DNA of 64,000 nt from Onthophagus taurus. Lineage: Eukaryota > Arthropoda > Insecta > Coleoptera > Scarabaeidae. A program made the translations under genes and the position numbers. The stretch is from assembly GCF_036711975.1 (NCBI RefSeq), contig NC_091966.1:32805501-32869500 (forward strand), in the 5' to 3' direction. Position 1 is the first letter of the stretch. The number at the start of each line of letters is the position of its first letter. Of the stretch, positions 46,606 to 58,432 are shown in pieces. The notes below the pieces were generated by a model, which was given only the letters and a program-made list of their open reading frames with translations, ran no database searches and was not told the origin of the DNA.

Positions 46606-49425
46606 ACTACTAATGAAATTGGACAAACCCATCATGAGTGAGATCGATGGTAGCCGAACTTTCCTTTTTTATCGCTTTTCCTCTAATTTATAATCAATTG
46701 TGCAACGTAATAAAAGCGCGAACATAAAGCTTTGTAGATATTCTTCACCATCAGCAAGGGTTCAGAAGTACCACTCTGTTTAACTTATTGTTATAATAGG
46801 TAATAAATCAACAATAACCTTCTAAAGAAAAAACTAAAAAATCAAAGTCAAAATCAGGACTCAATTATTTTGCATTTCCTCCAATACGTTGCTGATGTCT
46901 GGTGATGAACTTTGTTTGATACAGACGCTTTTAAAAGCTATATTATACTATATATCAGTATCAACTATATTCGGCGTAGATGTTAGTACCATAAAGCTTT
47001 ATAAGCTTTCTTCATGCAAGCAATGACATCAATCGTAAAATGGAGATTCGTGTCAACCCAAGAATCTATGATTCACCAAGAGAAACATCCATTAGTAATT
47101 TTAAACAAAACAAAGCAAGATGCTCGTTCGAAAATGTTGAATTAAACTTTTTATACATAAATAATGGACATAAAATAATAGAGAGGCTATCTAGACAGAA
47201 GAAACTGAGAGCACTTCTAAGCTGAAGTAATAGGTTCTTTTGGACACAAAATTAAATCTAATTCCAACTTTGGCAAACACTTAAGAAATTTATGCACACA
47301 TCTCCTAGAACTACCTTAAACCCCTGCAACAAGCTCTTAAGCCATCTACTTTCTGCATTCTGATTCGTATCTTTATTTACTAACACTTATTTCCATCGTA
47401 CAAGGTAATTTTTGTCACAAATAACATCCTCATTGCAAAAGATCATTATTGAACATATCCAATAGTTTAGCTTGTCCATTATTGTTAGAATAAGAACTCC
47501 TTTTTTATTATTAAATTTGTTTCTTGACATAGGCAGATACAAAAAAAAAACATACAGTATTTCATTTAACGACTAATGGATTATTTTTCTTGTTCAGTCG
47601 ATTATTCAAGCAAATTAAACATTTGTATAGTATGCGTACCATTTGGAATACGATGAGTAATCACATTTAATCATTCACATATAATTGGAAAAATAACGAC
47701 GTCGACACTATGATTATTACAAAGTACTGCTGTTTGGTACTACTTAACTACTGTTTGAACATCTTTAGGGGTTCCCGAAGGCCTAAAGTATATTTCTAGA
47801 ATCAGTAATAGAAATTGTAATGACCAAAACAAGAGGAAGGAGAACGAGACAAAGGAATTAAAAACATGTTCTACCATGTTTGTGGGCATTTTCTAATAGT
47901 AACATAATATGACTCGACACATGGGCTGTTTTATAAATTAATTTTCTTTATGCTATATGCCTTAGAAACATTTTACAACATAACAGCAAGAAATTCCACT
48001 TTTGTTATCATCAGAAATAATTTACGAACGTGAGTCCGCCCAATCGAACTTTCACAACATACATTTCTTGTTCCATTAAGGCTGGACCGGCTTATAGGTT
48101 GATAAGAAAAGGTATTAAATGAAGAAACGACATTCCACACCGACAGTGTAAAAAAGCAGGTTTTACAAATAAATTTCCTATTTTGATGGTACAAAGGCTT
48201 GTACAATACTTGGTGGTTCAAAGATTGGTTGTGTTAATGATGCTGGTGTTATCTCAAGAATTCTTATATTGATATATTTTGATCACCGAACCTAAAGAAA
48301 AGTTAAGATTTATTTATTCTGATATAATCAGTTTTTGTATTAGTTGTTCTTATTTAATGTTATAACGAAACGAAAGAGAATAAACCTCAGATGGCAATGT
48401 TGTTGAGTTAGAAACAGCGAAATGACTCACTGTTCCTTATCAAATATTAATCCTGACGAAATAATAAACAAGTTGTATATCAATAAACAACTTGTTTAAT
48501 ATTCAGAGAAACCAGAGGTTACACTTTTTTTTCAAAAACTGTGAGAGTAGACTCATGGGCGATCATGGTGCTGGAGGGTAAATGACACTGAAATTCTTAT
48601 CTGATTTTGAAGAAGTTTTCAATCAATCGTACCTAACTCTACCTCGGTGATGACCCATAATAGAGCAGAAAAATGGAATAGTTACAATTTCATTACACAA
48701 AAGTAATAATTAAATTTAACTTAAATTTGTAAATAACTTGAATCATTTTAAAAGTTGCTTTTGGTTTATTTTCAACAGCTTCTCGCCTCTAGGATCAATA
48801 AACTTCCTGACTAAGATGTTATAGTCTCGTTAGATCTGCTCTATAGACTAGGGGTCCAGTAAACTTGATGATGAGCAACGCATAAAGATTAATTATGGGC
48901 TAAATGCTGGATGGAAATACCAACACCCTTTCCGTCATATCAGTCTGATAGTAATTCTGCTCAAAACCTTAGAAGAGGTTTTGTAAGGGTGTAACAGTGG
49001 TAGTGGGATTTGGTGCTCTTCATGGTTTTAGAAAGTGATGTCATTACAGTGTGTTCGTCTATGTATCATCAGTATGCTTGCCAAATGGGATGTTCTGCCA
49101 AACCACATCTGTATGCTTTGGTGGTACAATATTCAAAATTTCTCAAGATGACGAGTACTTGTAGGAGGGTTGAATTACTTAGGAGTGTTTATGAAAGGAG
49201 ATTAGATTATAATGATTGGTTGATTGATGTGTGTGTATATGAAGAAGCAGAATATAATAATAAATATGTAATTTTTAACCACATACATTAAAGGAAGTGG
49301 AAATATGACAAATGGACTTTGTGGGTCTTGGCCTGTTCCAAAATCTTACACCATTCCGATGTGTTCAAGACATCCTTCTTCAATGCCAAAGTTTTTAATG
49401 TCGTCCTCTACCCGGCTCTTACCCA
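46606..49425. other. AT-rich intergenic stretch
   Basis: Nothing supported except a short perfect hairpin at 48467-48497. Frames at 47040, 47973 and 49010 lack recognisable motifs. Confidence 0.35.
48467..48497. repeat. Perfect hairpin, 11-bp arms
   Basis: AAACAAGTTGT and ACAACTTGTTT separated by 9 bases. No following signal identifies it as a known element end. Confidence 0.7.
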
Positions 49426-49429
49426 ACAT

Positions 49430-49540
49430 ACAGATTGTTTGATGTTGTTACCTTTATCAAGGCCACTCGCTTGCGCTGGTTGGGACACGTCCAGAGAATA
49501 AAAGACTATGGTGCCCCCAAGAGAATATCAAAACAAACTG
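49430..49540 (+). pseudogene. Short LINE 3'-end fragment
   Basis: The plus strand reads FIKATRLRWLGHVQRIKDYG then APKRISK, a clear copy of the R-x-x-RWLGHVxR segment from the C-terminus of insect LINE reverse transcriptases. Only about 35 codons remain. Confidence 0.78.
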
Positions 49541-50980
49541 CGACATATAAACCTATTTAGTATAATCTCATATAAGATCACATAGCTAGCAGATGTGTAC
49601 CAACTTGATATGATAACATATAACTTCAGAGCGAGATGGGACAGGTGGGTTCCATTATCACTGTTATTGTGAAAATGTGGAATTTGTTAAAATACGATAT
49701 TTCTACGATAATATTGTTTGTGCATAAATAAATTCCTGAAAATAATGACATATCATTATAAACTATGTCAGACAGAACAACTTTAGGCAGCTTACATGTG
49801 TAATATTGGAGTGATAATCAAACTTGATAGTGTGAAGCTCATATATAAAATAAACATAACATTCAAGAGAAACTTCTTCGAATCTCTGACATATACACAA
49901 TGCAAGGATGAACAAAGTGTTTCATATCCAACCGATAACGAGAAATACGGGTACACCACTGAAATTGTTAATAACCTGTCAGAAGAGGTGAATTAATTAA
50001 AACGTTTCAATATCCTTTCTGACAAACTAAAATAATACATGTAACCTCAATTTAAATCAAATTAGAATATTATGATCTTGAAATTATCATCTTTTACGTC
50101 ACATCAACTTTTAATGTTATTCAATACAACCCTCTTTTTACAATCTTGCAATAGAAAAAAATTAGGTTGGTTTGAAAATACTTTTAGCTATCCCATATTA
50201 ATTCTTATTTTATTTATATATTTGTCATAACTTTTTATAACTTTAACTTATTAATATCAATATGTTGGAAGGACAAAACCAATATTTTGATCTTTATAAA
50301 TAATAAAGACACTGGTGAGAAAAATAAGTTGAAAACGCTACTTGTTGTTGGAGAGTTTGCTCCACGAGTTTCATTTTCAATAAATAAAATGCTCCCTTTT
50401 CCGTTCAATTTCTTATCAACTAAACATTTCAACATTTTTCTTATTCAACTGTTCGTATGAAACACAAAAAATGGCAGTGAACTCGTCAGAATTTATCTCG
50501 TCCTGTACAAAACATGCGTTTTTTTAGTCGAGATATCTTTTGTAACATCCATTCACTCCTTATAAACTAACAATTTATTTTTAACTCAAAAAAAATCCAT
50601 TTTTTCTTATTATTTTTTTTTTTAATAATTTTTTGCTTAAATGTGCATCAAAACTTACTATAAATAAGAAGATTCATACTCATGCCATATGGAAAAAATG
50701 TTAAAATAAAAGAAAATTAATAGTAACTACGATTATTTTACGTTATACCGATTTCGAGTATCGTTTTGAATGTCTTCTTCTGTGGATTGCATCAAAAATG
50801 TCTAACCCCGCATTTTTTCACTAATAACGAAAAACTAAATAAAAATGATTTAAACATACACTTGATTTTCGATTTCTAAGGCCGATTTTTTCCTACAGTC
50901 AAACGTGGAAGAAGAATGAGTTCGATTATAAATACTTATTATTTAATTTATTTCTTTCTTTTTTCTTGAGTTGGTAAAGT
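49541..50980. other. AT-rich intergenic stretch
   Basis: Nothing supported. Confidence 0.35.
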
Positions 50981-51325
50981 TCTTATTATTTATTTTTTTG
51001 AAACAAGGCGAAATTTTTAATGTCTTTTTCTTTGTAAAAACAGTCAAATTGTTGGCGTGAAAGAGAATAATAGCGTCCATCTTTTGGAGAACGACAACGA
51101 TGATAATAACAGTGTCCGTAGAATTTCGTGAATCTTTTTATTCTTATATTTTTTGGGGGGGCAGTGTCAGTTGCGGTATGGCCGCTTGAAACTGTGCCGA
51201 AGGAAGGTGGCACACGCTTTACTCCTCTGCGAGATTAACTCGAAAAGATGGTCCTCGAGAGCAAGTAGTGGTCCTGGAAGCGGCAGAAGATTTAAGGTTG
51301 CTACGGCGCTGAATCCTTCCCATTG

Positions 51326-51417
51326 TCAAACGGCGCTGTTTGGAAATCTTGGTGGTGGTAGAGGCGGAGGTGGTCGGCTACCGCTGTCTCCACCTCTTGA
51401 AGAATGTTCCGAACCAG
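51326..51417 (-). CDS. Candidate terminal coding exon, proline-rich tail (partial)
   Basis: The acceptor ATATATTTATAG ends at 51418 on the minus strand. After two bases completing a codon, a 29-residue reading runs to a stop at 51326: GSEHSSRGGDSGSR then PPPPLPPPRFPNSAV. A second frame (one base then WFGTFFKRWRQR and stop) is also open, so the phase is uncertain. G+C-rich sequence continues about 200 bp downstream on the minus strand, and an AATAAA-like signal lies near 50990. The final S-A-V would fit a class I PDZ ligand if the first frame is right. Parent gene unknown. Confidence 0.33.
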
Positions 51418-51469
51418 CTATAAATATATTTTTAATTAAACGCAAACAAAAATTTTAATTTTGGGAATT

Positions 51470-52005
51470 AAAAAATTTAATTTAATCCTTAGCTAAAGCG
51501 AGTTCAGTTATAAAAATTTATCTTTTCACGGCTAACAAATAAATAATGTAGTTTTTAGACAGGATAATCCTCACGTTACTGCTTCCACCATTCGTGTCAT
51601 GAACGCAAAATCCAAACTTTTACGATCAATACACAAAATGTAGAATTCAAAAAAAAAAATGTTTTTTGTGCAATTTATAAAACTTCAATTTAATTCATGC
51701 ATTTTTCATGCAAATTTATTAGTTTTGTTTTAAGCATGTATTTAAATACCGAGGTTTTATATCTAGAAATATTAAGTAGAGTTAATAGTATCTACTAATA
51801 AATAATTTATTCTGACCACAATAACTTGTCGTGGTTAGTTTTGGTTTGATTTGTTCCCTACTTTGACTTTATTCTTTAGATTTTGTGGAAGTTCCATAAT
51901 AATTTTCCAAGAAATCAATTTTTCACAATTTTTAAAATATATCACAACTTAATTGAAATCAATAAACAAACAAAATGTTGATATAATTCTTCTTCTTCCT
52001 CTTTT
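51470..52005. other. AT-rich stretch
   Basis: Nothing supported. Confidence 0.35.
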
Positions 52006-52545
52006 TAAGACCTTTGCTTGATGATGAATTTCAGCTTTCATACCACCTTGTAAGCGGGCGTCTAGAAAGTCTGTTTGATCTTGGGATAGCATCCCTTGCA
52101 ATTTTCTGCAATCTATTGTCATCCATCCGCTCAACATGGTTCCTTCATGCACGACGTCAGGTTCGGGACCTTCGGACTATATCTTGGACACCGCAGAGTT
52201 CTCTGATGTGTTCGCTTCTCTTATGGTTCCTCAGGGTGTAGCCTGCTATGGATCGTAGGGTCCTCATCTCTGCTGTTCGAATGATTCTTTTTGTTGTAGA
52301 GTTCTCAGCTCTTGTTTCTACAGGATAAGTCATAACAAGTCTTACGCAGGTCTTGTATATGCGGATTTTACTTTGTATGTGTTTGTTTCACCATATTATA
52401 TTTCTACTAAAACTCATGATTTGCTCCACCGGTTTATTATATGTATATAGCCAGATTGCATCTTGTCGACTCTTTCGATATGGATAATGCTTTAGACTTT
52501 GTTATCGATATTGTGATATGGTACTTGGTACTGTTGATATAATTA
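52005..52545 (-). pseudogene. LINE 3'-end remnant
   Basis: The minus strand reads VMTYPVETRAEN, RIIRTAEMRTLRSIAGYTLR, SEHIRELCGVQDIV, HVERMDDNRLQKIA and SRRPLTRWYES. This is the C-terminal region of an insect LINE reverse transcriptase, the same broad group as the remnant at 36 kb but a different family. One or two stops interrupt it. Confidence 0.85.
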
Positions 52546-52770
52546 CCGTTTTAAAAAATATTGGACAGAGATATATCTGGTTTTGTATCAAATCTCTTTC
52601 TACTTGTAAAATGAGTCGGAAAATTAAATCTGGCTGTTAATCAATTCCTAAACCAGATTGCTTCAAATAGCGGTTACCACAGTAATAAACTCTTGTTGGC
52701 TTAACAAGATTGAATTTTGTCTCCGTTCTGTCTCCGAATAATGTGTTTACGCATCCCTTCTTCAAAGCTA

Positions 52771-52798
52771 TCATGAAAGCGTATATTAGCTTTCATGA
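52771..52798. repeat. Hairpin, 10-bp arms
   Basis: TCATGAAAGC and GCTTTCATGA around an 8-base loop, perfect arms. Confidence 0.75.
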
Positions 52799-52855
52799 TG
52801 TTGAATTACATCCACTTTCCATGATCAACACTACCATAACACAGCATTCTTGTTT

Positions 52856-52888
52856 CACTTAATTGCCACTGATTAAGGCAATTAAGTG
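52856..52888. repeat. Hairpin, 12-bp perfect arms
   Basis: CACTTAATTGCC and GGCAATTAAGTG around a 9-base loop. It lies 60 bp from another perfect hairpin and between a LINE remnant and a possible Helitron fragment. Confidence 0.78.
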
Positions 52889-53086
52889 AGGTCGTACTCT
52901 ATTATTCCATGCACAAAGTATTGTGCGAATATTTTTGCGTATATTAAAGAGAAATTACAGTGCAATTTATTTAAAATAAACACAATCTTCATATATACTT
53001 TGGAGATGGTGTTAAAACTGCTGGGTTAACATTCTTCGATATGTCATTGAAAAGCTAATAGATCAGAAGTTTTTGTCAGTTTTCGT

Positions 53087-53278
53087 CTAAAATGCGTAAT
53101 TTTGGAGGGGAACTGCAAAGTTTTGATTCTCTACTTTTGCTGAATAATTTAGCTCAAAAAATTTTTGTATGTGAATCTTTACGTGACCATTGGGAAGCTT
53201 TACTTCATTAGGTCCATTATTACATCCGATCATCTTTTTCGCTTTGAAATGCTTACATAAGCATTTCATTTCGCCCAT
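53087..53278 (-). pseudogene. Possible Helitron protein fragment
   Basis: The minus-strand frame begins MGEMKCLCKHFKAKKM and continues NGPNEVKLP. This resembles the M-x-x-x-C-x-x-C-x-A-x-x-W...CC-x-x-GKV-x-LP zinc-finger-like block upstream of the Rep domain in Helitron proteins, with some Cys lost. No Rep or helicase motif is visible. Assignment is tentative. Confidence 0.35.
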
Positions 53279-53756
53279 ATAGTATAAAGTTAAGGTTTCC
53301 GTCGTTGTTTCATATAAAAAATATCAATGAAATGGTAACTATTGAACCTACAACGTACTAATTTCAAAGTGTGCAGAATAACCTGCTGTAAATGATGACT
53401 CAGCTTCTCACGCTTCTACTCATCAATTTTAATTTAATTTGTTAATTCATTTTTTGTCCTTTCTTGTAGATGGTCTTAGCGACAGAAGTGCCATTTTTGC
53501 AGTATTGAAAGGTTATTCGCTTGGAAGGTTGCAAATGACAATGCCAAGATTCTGGAGTCTTCCCCACATTTTGTATCTCACATAGCCTATCAAATACTAA
53601 AAATAATATTGATGTATGTTATTGAATGTACAAGTATTATAAATTTGCTTTTCTATTTGGCAAATACTCAAAGAAAGGAGACCAAAGTTGTAGCCAGTAC
53701 TGAACCATGTTAATCATTGTACACGTTCTATTTTCTTATTAAAACGCCAATACAGA
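53279..53756. other. Intergenic stretch
   Basis: Nothing supported. Confidence 0.35.
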
Positions 53757-53945
53757 AGTAACTAAAACTAGAAGTAACATTAGAAACTGTCGGGTTTTGC
53801 CGTGCATCTTTTAAGAAAAGGTTTGACGTTTCGGATGCCATGTTGCAACCTTCTTCAGAAACTGGTTCGAAGTCACTTAACCACAAAACCTGAAAGTTTC
53901 TAGTGTTAGTTCTAGTTTTAGTTGTAATTTTAGTTCAACTATCTC
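53757..53945 (-). mobile_element. Retro-insert with inverted TTAGTTCTAG-like ends
   Basis: The core is closely similar to the 127-bp insert at 5976-6102 (shared TTTGACGTTTCGGATGCC and TTGCAACCTTCTTCAGAA). Here both ends carry related units in inverted orientation: ACTAAAACTAGAAGTAACATTAGAAAC on the left (53760-53786) against its mirror from about 53899 to 53940. It is therefore a foldback version of the element. I did not find a clear TSD. Confidence 0.72.
53825..53858 (-). ncRNA. Hammerhead-like core motif (copy d)
   Basis: Minus strand: CTGAAGA, extra A, GGTTGC/GCATCC hairpin, GAAACGTC. Same as the copy at 6050-6083. Confidence 0.4.
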
Positions 53946-54509
53946 ATTTGAACTTCTCAATTGATATGGAAGAATTCATTGTCTCGGCATTTAGTTTTGA
54001 TGTTAATCGAAAATTGTAGATACTTTGGAAAGACATAAAACTTCTAGACCCAATGTTATACTGGAAAAATATTTCTAAAAAGCAGTGCCTAAGTTTAGGT
54101 TTTCTTCGCTCGAGAATTGTACATTTTTCATACTTTCATTCACAAGACAGGTGTCATCGTCTTCATTTACAATTCTGTATGAGTCTTGCAAACATAATCT
54201 GCACCGCTCGGAATTATTTTGCTGTATTTCACACTGACGGTCATTGATTTATTTTGCCAATTTGGTTTGTTCTTGCAGGTAGTCTTATTCTTAATACTTT
54301 GTTGTGATTTTAGTAATATATTGAAATGTAAAAAAACTGTAACATGGGAAAATCGACTGCCATAAATTTCATTCATAGAATTAAAAGCATATGGAGTCTA
54401 TCGCAGAATTACCTTCTTATTCAGATTATTAGGCAACCTTAAATTAATGTATGTTTATATCAAAATTTTTGATTACTCGATGGATTTTTCTATGTATCCA
54501 ATTCATGGA

Positions 54510-54955
54510 AAACAAATTCAATCATAAGAAAGAAAGCATAACAATACCACCATTCAAAAAGGGATGCAAGAAATGTCTTGAGAACTATCGTGGAATAAGA
54601 ATATTTACAAAGATTCTCGAAGAAGAAATTTCCGCTTCCGGCATCTGTGAGCAGTAGCAATGCTTTAGAAAAAGTAGGTCAACGATAGACGCTATATTTG
54701 TAATAAGACAGATTGCCGAGAAAGCCATTGAATACAACAAAATAAAGTACTTATTTATTTGAGTAAGATTTCCAGATGTTGTGGGACTCTTAAATGTTGT
54801 GGTGGAGATGAACACCAAAAACTGGACAAGAATAAGAACAGTGGAAGGCGTGACACGTAGAGTACCTACACAAGCCGATATAAGACAGGAAGGCCTTCTA
54901 AGCCCTGTACTCTCCAATTTGATCATGGACCAAATATTAACTGACGTGGACTGAC
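54510..54955 (+). pseudogene. LINE reverse-transcriptase fragment
   Basis: In broken plus-strand frames: PPFKKGCKKCLENYRGI, STIDAIFVIRQIAEKAIE, then KNWTRIRTVEGVTRRVPT, DIRQEGLLSPVLSNLIMDQIL. This is the N-terminal half of an RT domain (ENYRGI, then the RQG-x-x-LSP-x-LF box, with RQE here), ending before the catalytic YADD box. At least four stops or frameshifts. Confidence 0.82.
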
Positions 54956-54959
54956 GTTT

Positions 54960-56760
54960 ATACGTGCAATTCTGTATACTGGGTTTTCTGTAATATTGTA
55001 ACTTTCTTCTGCATTTGACACTTTCATATTCTATTAACTTAGTTCTTCTGAAACTAATTTTTGCAATCGCTGTATGTATAATGCTGCATCCATCACTGCC
55101 GATAAGGTCTATAATTTGTCAAAAACTCCATTCAGTGTAGATTTCCAATTCTTCTTTGTTAGTTTCATGAAAAGTTTTCATAACACCAACACACTCAATG
55201 CTGATTTTACGAAACCAAGGAATTGTTTTGAAGAGATGTTAAGACCTTCTTAAGAGATTCTTCTATTTTGGTATCTTAGTGATAATGGCATTTACATTTA
55301 TGTTGTGTTTGGTTTTAAGTCATCAAGACTAATTATGTAATAACTAAGTAACTTAAGTAATTTGAACGTACATTTTCCTCGATTCGGAGGCAATTTGAAC
55401 ATCAGAAGATTTTTAGAAGATATTAAGTTAATAAGTTGTTCTTCAAAAGTAATGAAGAGAATATTTATTAAATTTCAAAATAATAACGGTGTTATTTGCC
55501 AAGTTAAATAGAAGTTTTATATCTTACCAACATTCAGATTCAAGTTATTAGCTCCAAACTATTCCATAGCTACTTATATAATTATTTCCGTCTTCAGTGT
55601 TGCCTTTAATCGATATTTTAGCATAGTCATTGATATAAATAATAAAAAACATTAAACTTCTGAAATTCTACCTCGTCATTGAACACATTGCACTTCATTG
55701 CATCGTTAGTTGGTAGACCGTAATGCTCTTGATTACTTAATAATGTTTCATATTCGACAGAATCGAAATATCACGTCATCAATCAAGTTTCTCATAAACG
55801 AGGTGGTTGACTTTTGATTATGGGAATTACTGAGCTGCTAGTTAATTTAGTGTCAATCTAATAAAATGATCTATAATAATAATAAATATATAATAATGTA
55901 TAATAATAGATCTTCTCAATCATCGGATTTAATAATTTTAATAACTTGGGCTAGAGTTTGTCTAGAAATATCCGGTTTACAGAGCAACAATTTACTATGG
56001 TTGTTGTAGGTTTCAATAATGTAGACAAAGGAATCCATTTGTAATTATAGATAATAAAATTACCACATTGAATTTAACATTAATTTTAGCATAGTTTGTA
56101 ATTATCAATACAAAAGCAGTTTTATTACTCTCTTCGAGTCCTAGATAAATACAGAACTAGATTCTTCGAAGATATCTTGAGCAATTATCTGTATCTTATT
56201 TTCTTCACCAATTCGAAATACAACATTATCTTTTTTAATCTTGAATATTGGTTTGCACTTTAGGAAGTTACTCTTCCTTTAATCTAAAGTGTATCAACCA
56301 AAAGAATTAGCTTAGTGCTTAGTGTGACACATTGTAATTCGAAAAATCCCCACATTTTTGTTCTAATGATAGTCTTATTGAAATCAATATGCTTTATTAT
56401 GTTTCAGTAGCACCTTTTTTGAGTGATATATTGATAAAAAAAGAATTTGAGTTCGACGAATTGACGAAAGAAAATGAGCATTTATTCTTTACGAACTTCC
56501 CCTTCTGCCTTTTCGGCACTTCAGGCCACTCAATTCATCGTCAGACTGAGAGGGGAACATTTAGTTAATTTTAAATCATTCTGCATTATTGACGACACAA
56601 TACGTGACTGTTGGTTATCGACAGCAAGATAATGATAATCGACATCGTTAGTATCAGGAATACCAGTAGAATAATAATAAGAATGGTTTTATACAGAAAT
56701 TTGAATAATATCGTGCTGTCGAGATATTATCTTTAAATTTCGGTTATTTATTTTATTGTT
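54960..56760. other. AT-rich intergenic stretch
   Basis: Nothing supported. Confidence 0.35.
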
Positions 56761-56767
56761 TATTCTG

Positions 56768-56970
56768 TCCAATATTGTTAATCGAAAACTTTGGTGATAA
56801 TCAATACAAGAATTTACATCTGAGAGATGAATTTTGTTTTTTTTAATCAAAAATATACCGTCCCTAATCTGTCCAATATGGAAATCGAAAACTTTGGTGA
56901 TAATCAATACAAGAATTTACATCTGAAAGATGAATGTTGTTTTTTTAATCAAAAATATACCGTCCATAAT
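56768..56970. repeat. Tandem duplication, about 103-bp period
   Basis: ATCGAAAACTTTGGTGATAA occurs at about 56781 and again at about 56884, and the following sequence through AAAATATACCGTCC is repeated with only a few changes. Two units, recent by appearance. Confidence 0.88.
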
Positions 56971-57119
56971 CTTGTTTTTAATAAATTTATAAATTAATTT
57001 TAATTAAATTACAATGTTGGTATCAAATAATACAAAACCTCGATATTTTAAAATGAAGAAGGGAAAGGAAGAAGAGAAACAGAGGTAAATTAAAATTCTG
57101 CAGCCTTTTCTGGTTGACA

Positions 57120-57360
57120 TGCGAACGTACGTACCAGTGGCGTTCGTGACCAATGGGACATGCAAACAGAAACCGAAGCAGTGTGAAAATGCATGCTGCT
57201 GCTAAAATCGCTGCAAATGACTGGGAGCACTTCTTTTCGCGGAACGGAATTCGCCCCCAAACGCAAATTTTGGGGCCGCGCGTGTCTCTCGTGCGAGAGA
57301 GGGGGTGTGGTGGTGGCGTGTCGACTCGAATACGAAATGTTTTCTCTGCGGGGTTTTCCA
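57120..57360. promoter_or_regulatory. CpG- and G+C-rich island, possible promoter
   Basis: It stands out sharply from AT-rich flanks. It contains a CCAAT box (GACCAATGGG near 57148), an ATGCAAAC octamer-like site, GGCCGCGCG and GAGAGAGGG. An open frame crosses it on both strands, which is expected from composition alone. Orientation unknown. Confidence 0.35.
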
Positions 57361-57534
57361 AATTGGTAAAACTACTCTTTAAAGTAGTAATTTTCAAGAA
57401 AACCTTTAGTTTACGTCTAGAGATAAAAGATTGGTTTGAGTTAAAGTTTTATTTGTTGAGAAAACATTTTGAGGTGCAAAAATAAAATGTGTAAATTTTC
57501 ATTGGTGTATTTACTTCGTTGGTGACGAAATATC

Positions 57535-58330
57535 CGAATTGTTGGAAAATAGTGCAGGATTTTTTACATTGCACTTTGTCAGCAGTACCTGAAACGCTGG
57601 CATACGCAGAATGCCTCCGATAGTTGTAAACGGCTTTGTAAGAGTGCCTCTCGAACGGATTGGGAACTAAATAGTTACGACAAAACGATCACTTTAAAAA
57701 AAATTTCAAACACGTACAACGATCATTCACATACGCTTTTATGCTCTAAATATTTCGACACAAAAAGTCGACCAAAAAAAAGTTCAAATAAAAATAATTT
57801 CGATCAAAAAAAATTTCAATCAAAAAAGAATTTTAAACGACAAATATCTCTTTCATCATTCATACCAATACAAAAATTACACAGAAATGTGCCTAATTCA
57901 TGCAGATTTCCTTTTTTTTTTTCGTTTATGTTCTACGAAAAAATTTGTAATTTAATTTCAATTTTATTTTTCAATTTCTTACACGAATCTTGTTGTGTTT
58001 TTTCTTCAGCGACGACCAATCCCGCTTGTTCCGTAACGGGTAGGTGTTGCTCCAAAGCGTTAACGCAGTTCAACATACTCCTGGAACATAATACGTACTC
58101 AGTTCGGATTTTTTTTTAAATTCAATTCGAGTGCGTTTGGTGTTTTTGATGTTGTGTTTGTTCGAATCTCGAGTTGAGAGTTTTTTTTATAACAAAACAA
58201 AAATATACGGTGAAGTTGTGAGAGGCGAGTGTTGTTGTATACAGCATATTTTTTGCTAGTGACGAGAAAAACTCGTTATAAAATATGTTGCGTGCAAGAC
58301 TTCAAGGTGAAAAATAGAATCGAAACGAGA
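57535..58330. other. G+C-richer region, possible untranslated exons
   Basis: TTTTTTCTTCAG (ending 58009, plus) is followed 31 bp later by CGG|GTAGGT, a possible 30-bp exon. On the minus strand, ATGTTCCAG (near 58079) opens a Leu/Glu-rich reading ending in a stop near 57940, also with a GTAAGA donor inside. Both strands are plausible and I cannot decide. Confidence 0.25.
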
Positions 58331-58379
58331 ATCTAAAAAAAATGTTTTAAAGTAAATTAAGGATATAATTAGTATTTTT

Positions 58380-58385
58380 TTTATT
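58380..58385 (-). promoter_or_regulatory. Polyadenylation signal AATAAA downstream of the 58.5-kb exon
   Basis: AATAAA on the minus strand, about 48 bp after the stop of the candidate terminal exon. Confidence 0.45.
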
Positions 58386-58432
58386 GAGTATTTTAATAAT
58401 AACAAAAAAAATAAAATTGTTAAATGAACAAA

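Noticed and set aside
47973..48221. 82-codon minus-strand frame
   Set aside because: No known motif, no splice or start context, typical of chance frames.
49010..49291. 93-codon plus-strand frame
   Set aside because: Cys and Tyr are scattered without a family pattern; no supporting signals.
50986..51213. 75-codon minus-strand frame
   Set aside because: It lies in the likely 3'UTR of the 51.4-kb exon candidate, with no known motif.
51153..51458. 101-codon plus-strand frame with a Gly-rich part
   Set aside because: The Gly-rich part is the complement of the proline-rich minus-strand reading, which has a splice acceptor; no plus-strand signals.
57153..57485. 110-codon plus-strand frame across the G+C-rich island
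   Set aside because: A long frame is also open on the minus strand over the same bases, as expected from high G+C; no motif or splice support.
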